From positions 248,001 to 312,000 of the forward strand of contig CAVPJW010000002.1 of the NCBI GenBank assembly GCA_963705525.1: a stretch of 64,000 nucleotides of DNA, in the 5' to 3' direction. The position numbers were made by a program, and so were the translations under genes. The stretch comes from CAVPJW01 sp963705525 (GTDB lineage Bacteria > Acidobacteriota > Vicinamibacteria > Vicinamibacterales > CAVPJW01). This document shows, piece by piece, positions 1 to 8,460 of the stretch; positions within the stretch are counted from its first letter, which is position 1; the number at the start of each line of letters is the position of its first letter. The notes under the pieces were generated by a model that saw only the letters and a list, made by a program, of their open reading frames with translations, was not told where the DNA came from and did not search any database.

Positions 1-301
1 CGCGCGATAGCACACGTGCCAGATCGCGCGTGTACGTCATGTTCGGCCGGCGGCTCATATAGCCAATGGAGTCCGCATCGTCCTTGAGAATGTCCGTAAG
101 AAGAAGCGTCTCGACGCCGTGAGACTGAAAGCACGCGAGCATCGTGTCGTACTCGGCGATGAAACGCTCGGGTTGGACCGGTCTGTCGAAATGAAACTCT
201 TCAAGCGTCTCCGCGGTCACACGCGTCAATTCCATGCCGGGCCTGTGCATCAGCACTCTGCCGAGATCGCCGTACGCGGCCTTCACTCCCCAGTGGCTCA
301 T
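1..301 (-). CDS. Pentein-superfamily (arginine deiminase / amidinotransferase-like) protein, partial
   Basis: The reverse strand encodes an open N-terminal part of about 100 residues that runs off the left edge. It starts at the ATG at 299-301. Visible features are an early basic/hydrophobic strand ending in HRPG (residues 19-22), an FDRP motif, and RPNMTYTRD near residue 90. These resemble the N-terminal substrate-binding part of arginine deiminase and related guanidino-modifying enzymes (PN..FTRD in the family). The catalytic Cys and His would lie outside the window, so the exact reaction (arginine, dimethylarginine or amidinotransfer) cannot be read. Its ATG overlaps the stop of the upstream permease gene (ATGA), so the two are probably translationally coupled and work on the same imported amino acid or guanidino compound. 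Confidence 0.75.
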   Translation of the reverse strand, partial: MSHWGVKAAYGDLGRVLMHRPGMELTRVTAETLEEFHFDRPVQPERFIAEYDTMLACFQSHGVETLLLTDILKDDADSIGYMSRRPNMTYTRDLARVLSR

Positions 302-1662
302 CGAGGGCTGCCCCTTGTAATCCAGAAATAAGCTGGAATCCCGGTCGCGGTCAGCGTGACCCCTACGAGCGTATCGAACGGCCGGTATATGAGCGCGCTG
401 ACCAGAAACAGCGCGATGACGACAATGTACACCAGCGGCACGAACGGGTACAACGGCGTCCTGTAGTCGGACGACCCGGCGCTCCTTCGTCTGCGCAATC
501 GAAAGATGGAAGAGACCATCAGGATGTTCGCGATGTGAAGCGGCACGACGAAGGAATTGACGATCCGTGAAAACGATCCGAAGAAGAAGAGGGCCACCAT
601 CGACACGGCTGCGCAGAAGAGAATCGATCCGACGGGCACGGCCGAGCCTTTCGACACCGTGGACAAGCCGCGGAAGAACGACTGCAGCCGGCCGCGGCTC
701 TGCTGTTCGTACTGAGACGCGGCGGCATAGTACAGGCGCGGTTCTGTCATCACGAGCCCACCGAGCGCGCCCAGGATGGAGACGAGCAGGAGGGCATTGA
801 GGACATGCCCGCCGATCTCACCAAAGGCTGCCGTGGCGACCGTGGCCGCGACGGTCGTCGGAGCCAGACGCATCGCGTCGAGCGGCACGACACGAAGGTA
901 TGCGTAGTTGACGATCAGGTAGAGCAGGGTGATGCCGCCGACACCCAGACCGAGCCCTCGCGGAAGATTGCGCGAAGGGTTGACGACCTCGCCCGCGACA
1001 TGCGTGACGTCGATCCAGCCGTCATATGTGAAAAGGACCGCCGCGACGCCAAGTCCCACGAGCCGGATGAAGCCAGGGAGATCGCCGCCGGATGACGCCG
1101 TGACGGGCGAGACTTGCGGCGCGGCGCTAGTGACGAGCAGGCTCCCCCCGACGAGGCCCAGGATGCCCACGACCTTGATGGCGGTGAGAAAGATCTGCGT
1201 CCGGCCGCCCCACTTGATGCCGGCGAGGTTGATCGCGGTGAAGAAGGAAATGGCCACCGCGCCCCAGGCCGGGGCGGACCAGTGCCACGTCGGTCCCAGG
1301 AACCGCATCAGGAACTCGCCAAAGACGACGGCGACACCGGCGACGGAGCCTGGCCCGCTGACCCACATTTCCATCCAGGCCTTGAGGAATGCCCAGAAGG
1401 GACCCCAGCCTTCCTGGATGATGTGATAGCTCGCGCCCGCTCTGGGCAGGATCGTGGCCAGCTCGGCGAGCGTCAGCGCTCCGCAGAGCGTGATCCCGCC
1501 GCACAATCCCCAGAAGAGATACACCTGCCAGGGTGTCTCGGCGACCGCGGCCAGCTCGCCAGGCGTGAAGAACACGCCGGAGCCGAGCATGTCGCCGACC
1601 ACGACGGCAGCCACCGCCGCGAGTCCAAGCTGTCGCCTGAGCAACGAGTCGGATTGAGACAA
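298..1662 (-). CDS. APC-superfamily amino acid permease (LAT-like)
   Basis: A 454-residue integral membrane protein with about 12 hydrophobic segments. It begins with an N-terminal RRQLG and the APC signature GSGVFFTPG in the first helix (around residues 27-35), where the unwound helix binds the amino acid. It most resembles L-type (LAT) uniporters/exchangers. The start is a TTG at 1660-1662; an in-frame TTG six codons later is an alternative, and no clear Shine-Dalgarno is visible. The gene is divergent from the aminotransferase at 1693 with only 30 bases between. Its stop overlaps the start of the pentein gene, which suggests uptake of the substrate for that enzyme. Substrate specificity is not visible. 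Confidence 0.88.
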   Translation of the reverse strand: MSQSDSLLRRQLGLAAVAAVVVGDMLGSGVFFTPGELAAVAETPWQVYLFWGLCGGITLCGALTLAELATILPRAGASYHIIQEGWGPFWAFLKAWMEMWVSGPGSVAGVAVVFGEFLMRFLGPTWHWSAPAWGAVAISFFTAINLAGIKWGGRTQIFLTAIKVVGILGLVGGSLLVTSAAPQVSPVTASSGGDLPGFIRLVGLGVAAVLFTYDGWIDVTHVAGEVVNPSRNLPRGLGLGVGGITLLYLIVNYAYLRVVPLDAMRLAPTTVAATVATAAFGEIGGHVLNALLLVSILGALGGLVMTEPRLYYAAASQYEQQSRGRLQSFFRGLSTVSKGSAVPVGSILFCAAVSMVALFFFGSFSRIVNSFVVPLHIANILMVSSIFRLRRRRSAGSSDYRTPLYPFVPLVYIVVIALFLVSALIYRPFDTLVGVTLTATGIPAYFWITRGSPR

Positions 1663-1692
1663 GGATGGGCAGTATAATCCGCCCGCAGCGAG
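1663..1692. promoter_or_regulatory. Compact divergent promoter with overlapping -10 elements
   Basis: The 30-base gap between the permease (TTG start, minus) and aminotransferase (GTG start, plus) contains a perfect TATAAT at 1673-1678 on the plus strand. Its reverse strand reads TATACT at 1676-1671. The minus-strand -10 lies 8 bases before the permease TTG, which would give an almost leaderless transcript. No good -35 hexamer is visible on either side. This is inferred from sequence only. Confidence 0.4.
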
Positions 1693-2980
1693 GTGACCGT
1701 GGAGCGACGCAGATTTCTCTCATCAATCGGCGGGGCCGTAATCGCGCTGAGGCCAGATGCCCTGTCGCGCGTGCAGGCCGCCGTCAGGACCGTGGATGGC
1801 CGCACACCCGAGGATGTCGCGCGCGACGAGGACTTCTGGTTCAACGTCCGGCACGCCTTCTCGATCGATCGCAACCAGATCAATTTGAACAACGGCAGTG
1901 TGTGTCCGGCGCCGCGCGTGGTGCAGGAGGCGCAGCGCAGCTATCTCGACGTGATGAACATGAGCCCGTCGCTCTACGTGGACGAGCTCCTGATTCCCGA
2001 ACTCGAGGAAGTGCGGCGGCGCCTGGCCGGCGCCTTCGGGTGCGATGCGGAGGAGCTGGCGATTACCCGCAACACGACGGAGTCGCTCGAGAACGTGCAG
2101 TTCGGGCTCGAGATGAAGGCCGGCGACGAGGTGCTGACCACCACGCAGGACTATCCGAGCATGCTGACGACCTGGCGCCAGCGGGAGCGGCGGGACGGGA
2201 TCGTGCTCAAGATGGTGCCGTTCCCGGTGCCGCCGCCCAGCCTCGACGATCTGTACGATCGCATCGAACGTGCCGTCACGCCGAAGACGAAGGTCATCCA
2301 CATCTGTCACATGACGTACACGACCGGCCAGATCTTTCCGGTCAAGCGCATCAGCCAGATGGCCCGTCAGCGCGGCATCCAGACCGTCGTCGACGGAGGT
2401 CACGCCTTTGCGCAGTTCCCGTTCACACGCGACGATCTCGATTGCGATTACTACGGCACGAGCCTTCACAAGTGGCTGACGGCACCGGTAGGCACAGGAT
2501 TCCTCTACGTGCGCCGCGAGAAGATCAAGTCCGTCTGGTCGCTCTATGCCTCGCCGCCCGAGCTCGTGAACGACATCAGGAAGTTCGAGCAGATCGGGAC
2601 TCACTCGGTGGCCGAGACGCAATGCGATCACGGAGGCGCTGACGTTCCACGAAAGCATCGGCGTCGAGCGAAAGGCGGCGCGCCTGCGTTACCTGCGCGA
2701 GCGCTGGGCGAGGCGTGTGGAGAAGGTGCCCGGCGTCAAGGTCCTGACGCCGTTCGATCCGCAGCAGGCGTGTGCCCTTGGCACGATGAGCATCGACGGC
2801 ATCGGCGCCAACAAACTCACCGACCACCTGCTCAAGGTGTATCGAATTCACGTGCGCCCGCGCTTTGTGCCGAATGAGTACGAAGGCATTCGCGTGACGC
2901 CGAACGTCTACAACACCGTCGGTGAAGTCGATACGTTTGCCGCCGCGATTGAGGAGATTGCGAAGAAGGGAGTGGCATGA
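1693..2980 (+). CDS. Tat-exported class V aminotransferase-fold PLP enzyme (isopenicillin-N epimerase-like), frameshifted
   Basis: PLP-dependent fold-type I enzyme preceded by a twin-arginine signal (ERRRFLSS near the N-terminus), so likely periplasmic. The chosen start is GTG 1693; GTG 1699 is possible. The body shows NNGS near the substrate site, DGGHAF and the PLP-lysine context SLHKWL (Lys near residue 259). Around 2620 the frame moves by +1 (one extra base or two lost). Downstream of it, the new frame restores family sequence (NAITEALTFHESIG and onward) to the TGA at 2978-2980. Reconstructed length is about 429 residues. The stop overlaps the ATG of the flavoenzyme (ATGA). The paralogue at 11193 is intact. 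Reaction (amino transfer, cysteine desulfuration or epimerisation) is not determined by these motifs. Confidence 0.8.
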
Positions 2981-4188
2981 TTCCCCCAATGTCGCGCCGA
3001 ACCCTGCTTGCGGCCGCTGCGGCGGCGCCTATCGGAAGCGCGCTCGGGCGCCGGCGACAGCAGAAGGCCTCGATTGCGGTCATCGGCGCGGGGGCATTCG
3101 GTGGCTGGACGGCGCTCCACCTGCTGAGACGCGGTGTCCGCGTGACCTTGCTCGACGCGTGGGGTCCGGGGAACTCGCGCGCGAGCTCGGGAGGGGAGAC
3201 GCGCATCATCCGGGCCAACTATGGCGCAGATGCCGTCTACGTCCGCTTCGTGGCGCGCGCGCTCCAGCTCTGGCGTGAACACGAGCAGCAGTGGCAGCGC
3301 GGGGTCTTTCATCCGATCGGCTGCATCTGGATGGTCGGCAATGATGACACTTCCGAGAAGGCCGCCGTGCCGCTCATGCGATCGGCGGGCCTGACGATCG
3401 ACGAGCTGAGCAGGGAGGACGCATCGCGAAAGTATCCACAGGTCAACTTCGAGCGCGTCACGCGCGTGATCTACGAGCGCGACGCCGGGTACCTGACCGC
3501 GCGGCTGGCCTGTCAGGCGGTGCTCGAGACATTCTTGAAGGAAGGCGGCGAGTATCGGCAGGTCGGCGTGACGCCTGGCGCGTTTGGCGGTGGGCGGATG
3601 GACGGGCTCAAGTTGTCCGATGGCTCGTCGCTGACAGCCGATCAGTACGTCTTTGCCTGCGGGCCCTGGCTTCCGTCGCTCTTCCCTGACGTCATCGGTC
3701 CACATCTGGCGCCGACGCGCCAGGAAGTGTTCTTCTTCGGGACCGATGCGGGCGACCTCAGGTTTTTCGAGACCCAGCTGCCAACCTGGATCGACAACAC
3801 CGGTCACCGGTTCTACGGGATCCCCGGCAACCAGTATCGCGGCTTCAAGATCGCCGACGATACGCGCGGCCCGCGGTTCGATCCGACGTCGGGCGAGCGC
3901 ATTGCTTCGGCCGAGGGCATCCGTGCGGCGCGCGAGTACCTCGCGATGCGATTTCCGCAGCTCAAGTCGCCGCCGCTTCTCGAGAGCCGCGTCTGCCAGT
4001 ACGAGAACTCGAGTGACGAGCATTTCATCATCGATCACCATCCGCTGGCTGAAAGGGTGTGGCTGGTCGGCGGTGGATCGGGTCACGGATTCAAGCACGG
4101 ACCCGCCCTGGGCGAGTGGGTCTCCAAGCTTGTACTAGGCGACGTGGCGGTCGATCCGTTCTTCGCGCTCTCGCGATTCAAGGAGTGA
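2977..4188 (+). CDS. FAD-dependent amine oxidoreductase, monomeric sarcosine oxidase / MTOX-like
   Basis: A 403-residue DAO-family flavoenzyme. A short N-terminal SRRTLLAAAAAA stretch looks like a Tat or anchor signal. It is followed by the FAD dinucleotide motif GAGAFGG (residues 37-43) and an acidic ribose-binding residue in LLDAWGPG. Near residue 340 the sequence CQYENSSDEHFIID matches the region that carries the covalent flavin cysteine in monomeric sarcosine oxidase and N-methyltryptophan oxidase. It likely oxidises a secondary or N-methylated amino acid, producing imine and H2O2 or reducing another acceptor. It overlaps the aminotransferase by four bases and abuts the M20 gene, so this is one operon. 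Confidence 0.85.
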   Translation: MIPPMSRRTLLAAAAAAPIGSALGRRRQQKASIAVIGAGAFGGWTALHLLRRGVRVTLLDAWGPGNSRASSGGETRIIRANYGADAVYVRFVARALQLWREHEQQWQRGVFHPIGCIWMVGNDDTSEKAAVPLMRSAGLTIDELSREDASRKYPQVNFERVTRVIYERDAGYLTARLACQAVLETFLKEGGEYRQVGVTPGAFGGGRMDGLKLSDGSSLTADQYVFACGPWLPSLFPDVIGPHLAPTRQEVFFFGTDAGDLRFFETQLPTWIDNTGHRFYGIPGNQYRGFKIADDTRGPRFDPTSGERIASAEGIRAAREYLAMRFPQLKSPPLLESRVCQYENSSDEHFIIDHHPLAERVWLVGGGSGHGFKHGPALGEWVSKLVLGDVAVDPFFALSRFKE

Positions 4189-5396
4189 TGTGCGAACCAA
4201 GCACCATGAACGAAGGACCAACCACCAACGACCAAGAACTAGTTGTGGCGAGTGATCACCTGTCGCGGGACGCGGTACTCGATGTCGTGCAGCGCCTCAT
4301 CCGTGTGCCCTCCGTCAATCCGACGCTCGCGCCCGAGGAGCCGGGCGGGGAAGCCGCGATCGCGCGAACCGCCGTGGACTGGCTGAACGACCATGGCGTC
4401 AAGGCCTGGCTCGAGGATGCCGCTCCGGGACGGCCGAATGCGGTCGCGGAACTGGGCGCCGACGGCGGTCCGACGCTCGTGATGTGCGCCCACCTCGACA
4501 CCGTGTCCACCGCGGGCATGACGATTCCACCGTTCGACCCCAGGGTCGAGGAGGGCCGCGTGTTCGGCCGCGGCAGCTTCGACATGAAGGGCAGCGCGGG
4601 CGCCATCATGTCGGCAGCGGCCTCGCTGGCGCACGATGGATTGCGGCGCGGGCGCATCATGCTGGCGCTCGTCGCCGATGAGGAGTACGCGAGCATTGGC
4701 GCCATGGACTTCGTGCGTCGCCACACCGCCGACGCGTGCATCGTGACCGAGCCGAGCGACGGCCAGTTGATCCTCGGACACAAAGGATTCGTGTGGGCCG
4801 AGATTGTGACGACGGGCCACGCGGCGCACGGCAGCCGATGGGACCTGGGTGTGAGCGCGATCGGCCGCATGGGCCGCATCGTCGCCGCCCTCGAGGAGTT
4901 CGACCGACGCGTGCTCCGTTCGCGCGTGCATCCGCTGGTTGGACCTGCGTCGATGCACTGCGCCCTCATTCAGGGAGGTTCGGGGCTTTCGACGTACGCG
5001 CCGGAGTGCCGCCTGAAGATCGAGCGTCGCACGATTCCCGGCGAGACGCCCGAACAGGTGCAGGCCGAGCTCGAAGAGGTGATCAAGACGGCCGGCGAAC
5101 AGGCCACTGTGACGCGCTTCTTCGACCGCCCCTCGCTCACGTGCGATCCGGCGTCGCCCATTGCATCGGCCGTGCGAGAGGCCGCTCGGACGGTGACCGG
5201 ACATCAGCCGGTCGAAGCGGGCGTCGCATACTGGATGGATGCCGCCATCTTTGCTTCTGCGGGAATTGCCACCGTCAACTATGGTCCTGGCGGCGCGGGC
5301 GCTCATGAAGCCGTCGAGTGGGTCGATCTGAACTCGGTCGTCCGCTGCGCGCGGGTCCTCGTGGCGTCAGCGCGCCGGTTCTGCGAAGCGGGGTGA
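4188..5396 (+). CDS. M20-family metallopeptidase (ArgE/DapE/carboxypeptidase-like)
   Basis: Cytosolic dizinc amidohydrolase of about 400 residues. Visible metal and catalytic residues are the His in CAHLDTV, the bridging Asp in GRGSFDMKGS, the catalytic Glu pair in ADEEYASIG, a further ligand in TEPSD, and a C-terminal His in GAHEAVEWV. A lid domain lies between. It would hydrolyse an N-acyl amino acid or short peptide. Start is uncertain: ATG 4188 overlaps the preceding stop (TGATG) but has AGGAG only two bases upstream, while ATG 4206 is the other option. The first 20 codons are a low-complexity ACCAAG/CACCA-rich stretch unlike the rest of the gene. Confidence 0.85.
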   Translation: MCEPSTMNEGPTTNDQELVVASDHLSRDAVLDVVQRLIRVPSVNPTLAPEEPGGEAAIARTAVDWLNDHGVKAWLEDAAPGRPNAVAELGADGGPTLVMCAHLDTVSTAGMTIPPFDPRVEEGRVFGRGSFDMKGSAGAIMSAAASLAHDGLRRGRIMLALVADEEYASIGAMDFVRRHTADACIVTEPSDGQLILGHKGFVWAEIVTTGHAAHGSRWDLGVSAIGRMGRIVAALEEFDRRVLRSRVHPLVGPASMHCALIQGGSGLSTYAPECRLKIERRTIPGETPEQVQAELEEVIKTAGEQATVTRFFDRPSLTCDPASPIASAVREAARTVTGHQPVEAGVAYWMDAAIFASAGIATVNYGPGGAGAHEAVEWVDLNSVVRCARVLVASARRFCEAG

Positions 5397-5402
5397 TCTC
5401 TG

Positions 5403-6990
5403 ATGCGCGCATTGCTCAGTCTTCCGCTAGTCGTCGTCGGAGTGCTCGGGTTGTCATCTGCGGTTCCCACAGATGGACAACGATGGTTCGGGCACATCAG
5501 GTTTCTCGCTGACGATCGGCTGGAAGGCCGTGACACCGGCAGCGAGGGCCACCGGAAGGCCGCGGCCTACATCGCCGACCACTTTCGCCAGAGCGGTCTC
5601 GCCTCCGCCGGTATCGATGGTTACATTCAACCGGTCAAGTTTCGATCGCGGCGCGTGAAGGAGGAAGGCTGCAGTCTCACGCTCGTCGGTCCAACCGGCC
5701 GCGAACCGCTGGTCCTCGGCGACGAAGTCGTCCTCAGCATGCGGGTAGAGCATGCACCGAAGGTGAGCGCGCCACTTGTGTTCGTCGGATACGGCCTCTC
5801 TATTCCCGATGCGAACTACGATGACCTGGCCGGCGTCGATTTGAAGGGAAAAGTGGCCGTGTTCATTGGCGGCGGACCGTCGAGCGTACCGGGGCCGGTG
5901 ATGGCGCACGCGCAGTCTGCCGGTGAGCGGTGGCAGTCGCTGAAGAAAGCCGGAGCCATTGGGACGATCACGATACCCAACCCGCGAGGGATGGACATCC
6001 CCTGGGAACGCTCGATGCTGTCGCGTTTCATGCCGTCGATGGTGCTGGCCGATCGATCGCTCGATGAAACAGAGGGCCAGCAGTTCGCGGCGACAGTCAA
6101 TCCCGCCCGCGCGGAAAAGCTCTTCTCGGGTTCCGGGCACACGTTTCAGGAACTCCTCGCGACGGCGAACAGCGGCACGGCGCTGCCGCACTTTCCATTG
6201 CCGCTCTCGATCGAGGGAACCGTCGCGTTTGAGAGCTCAGATGTCGAGTCCCAGAACGTCGTAGGCGTGCTCAAGGGGAGCGATCCTGTTCTGAAGGACC
6301 AGTACGTCGTCCTCTCGGCCCATCTCGATCACGTGGGTGTCGGCCAGCCCATTAACGGCGATCGCATTTACAACGGCGCGATGGACAACGCGTCGGGCGT
6401 TGCAACGCTTCTCGAGGTGGCCGACCTGATGCACGAAGCAGGCAAGACCTATCGGCGGTCCGTCCTGTTTGTGGCGGTGACCGCGGAAGAAAAGGGATTG
6501 CTCGGGTCGAGATACTTTGCGACGCACCCGACTGTAGACGCACGGTCGATCGTGGCCGACGTGAACATGGACATGTTCCTTCCGCTCTATCCCATGCAGT
6601 CGGTCATCGCCCAGGGTCTCGAGGAATCGGATCTGGCCGACGATCTGCAGCATGTGGGTCAGACGCTCGGCATCCGGGTGCTGAGCGATCCGGAGCCCGA
6701 ACGGAACGCGTTCATTCGGAGCGATCAGGTACAGCTTCATCCGGCAGGGGATTCCCTCGCTCTCGCTGAAGGTGGGGTACGAACGCAACTCGCCCGAGGC
6801 GATGCTCGCCAAGAAATGGCGTACCGAGCGCTATCACGCGCCGTCGGATGATATCAATCAGCCGATCGAGCTTGCGGCCGCGGCCAGGTTCAATCAGGTG
6901 CTCATGGCTCTGGCGGAGGCGGTCGCCAACCGCGATTCACGTCCCGAGTGGCGGCGCGAGAGCTTTTTCAAGAGGTTCGCGACGCACTAG
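5403..6990 (+). CDS. Secreted M28 metallopeptidase with PA-like insert, frameshifted near the 3' end
   Basis: Aminopeptidase of the M28 (peptidase S/Y) family with an N-terminal signal peptide (hydrophobic residues 2-20). A protease-associated-like region (VFVGYGL, then VAVFIGG) precedes the catalytic domain. Catalytic features are SAHLDHVG, AMDNASGVATL, TAEEKGLLGS, and the DMF metal region. The last His lies in YHAPSDD, which is reached only after a +1 frame change near 6730 (one extra G in CAGGTAC). Reconstructed length is about 528 residues, ending at the TAG 6988-6990. It is the last gene of the aminotransferase-flavoenzyme-M20-M28 operon and would supply amino acids outside the cytoplasm. 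Confidence 0.83.
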
Positions 6991-7054
6991 AGACGGCGGG
7001 CGCAGCCGTTTCTCGGTGGTGGTGAATGGGAACGGTTGAGCCGTAGCCGGCGGG

Positions 7055-8460
7055 CTATCGGGGCGCGGTGACCTGAAGCGCCCGGTAGTTAAGATTGTTG
7101 TTTTCCTGCGTCTCTGACACCCCGCCGTCCGCGTCTGCCTTCGCAATCAGGAAATACGTCGCCGGCTGCAATCCCGCCGGTATCATCACCAGGCTCGTGC
7201 CTGCGCTGCTCGTGCCGCTTGCGAGACCGGCCACCGCGCGGCCGCCCAGCGCGACGTCTCCCGCATCGAGCAGGAGGTTGGTGGACAGATAGAACCGTGT
7301 GACCGACGGCATCGTCTGGCCGAAGCCCTGATTGCGAGTCGTATCGGTGATCGCCACGCCGCTGCCGGAAACTGCGCTCGTCGGAGCCGAGAACAACGAG
7401 ACCACCAGATCGGGCCCGATCATGAGCGTGGTGACCCGTGTGTTGTTCGTTTCGACGGCCTCCACCACTGAATCGCCTGCGTCGGCTCTGGCGAACACGT
7501 AGTACGTGCCGGTCGATAGCTCCGCCGGCAACGTGGCGAGCGTCGCCCCCGAATTGATCGCACCCGCGGCGAGCGCTGGAACGGCGCGCGATCCAATCGA
7601 CGTGTCCGACGCATCGAGCACCGCGTTGTTTGACAGATACAGCGTCGTCTGCGATGCCTGTGCCGGCGCCGCGCCCTGGTTGCGTGTGGCGTCGGTAAAC
7701 GCCACGCTCGACCCAGGTGCGGCCGACACCGGCCCGGTGAGCGCCGAGACGATCAGGTCGGCGCCGATCAGAACGGAGGCAAACCTCGTGTTATTGGTTT
7801 CCTGCGTCTCAGCCACCCCATCCAGTCCGTCGGCTCGCGCGATCAGGTAATAGCTGCCGCTCGTCAGATTCGTGGGCAGGGCCACCAGCGACGAGGTCGT
7901 CGATGCGCCTCCAGCTGAAAGCGCTGGAACGGTGCGACTGCCAATCAGCGTATCGGTGCCGTCCAGCAGAAAGTTGGTGGAGAGGTAGAACTGCGTCACG
8001 CTGGCGCCCAGATCGCCGGCGCCCTGGTTCCTTGTCGTGTCCATCACCGAAATCGTCGACCCCGGCTCGACGATCGAAGGCGCGGAGAATGCCGAGACAA
8101 TCAGATCGCCACCCACTTGAACGGCGGTCAGCCTGAGGTTGTTGGCTTCCTGCGTCTCCTGGACGGCGTTCCCCGCATCCGCTCGTGCCAGGAGGTAGTA
8201 AGTCCCCGCCGCAGTGTCTGACGGAATCGTCACGACCGTCACGCCGCCGCTGGCGCCTGCCGGTTCGAGCGGCGGGACAGAGCGTTCGCCGAGGACGACG
8301 TCAGCGGCATCCACGATGAGGTTCCGCGAAAGATAGAAGCGTGTGCCGGAGGCGCCGGCCGCACCACCTCCAGGATTGCTGGTGGTGTCCGCGATCTGCA
8401 TCGTCCCACCCGGGGCCACGTTTGGCGAAACCGACAGGGCGGACACGATCAGATCCGGCT
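7055..8460 (-). repeat. Four tandem CARDB-encoding repeats
   Basis: The 3' third of the M36 gene consists of four diverged repeats of about 345-350 bases, each encoding DL(I/V)VS...TRNQG...FYLS...YYL(I/F)ARAD...ETNN. Repeat boundaries on the plus strand are marked by near-identical GATCAG/GATCGG boxes near 7410, 7750, 8100 and 8450. Divergence is enough that the array is old rather than a recent slippage product. Confidence 0.85.

Noticed and set aside
2908..4098. 396-codon open frame antisense to the flavoenzyme
   Set aside because: No recognisable motif; the opposite strand carries a complete FAD-binding protein.
6991..7054. Terminator between the convergent M28 and M36 genes
   Set aside because: Weak, bulged GAGA-CGGC/GCCG-TTTCTC pairing without a T-run; not convincing enough to annotate.
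7055..8460. Possible CRISPR or satellite array
   Set aside because: The 345-350 base repeats are in frame and encode CARDB protein domains.
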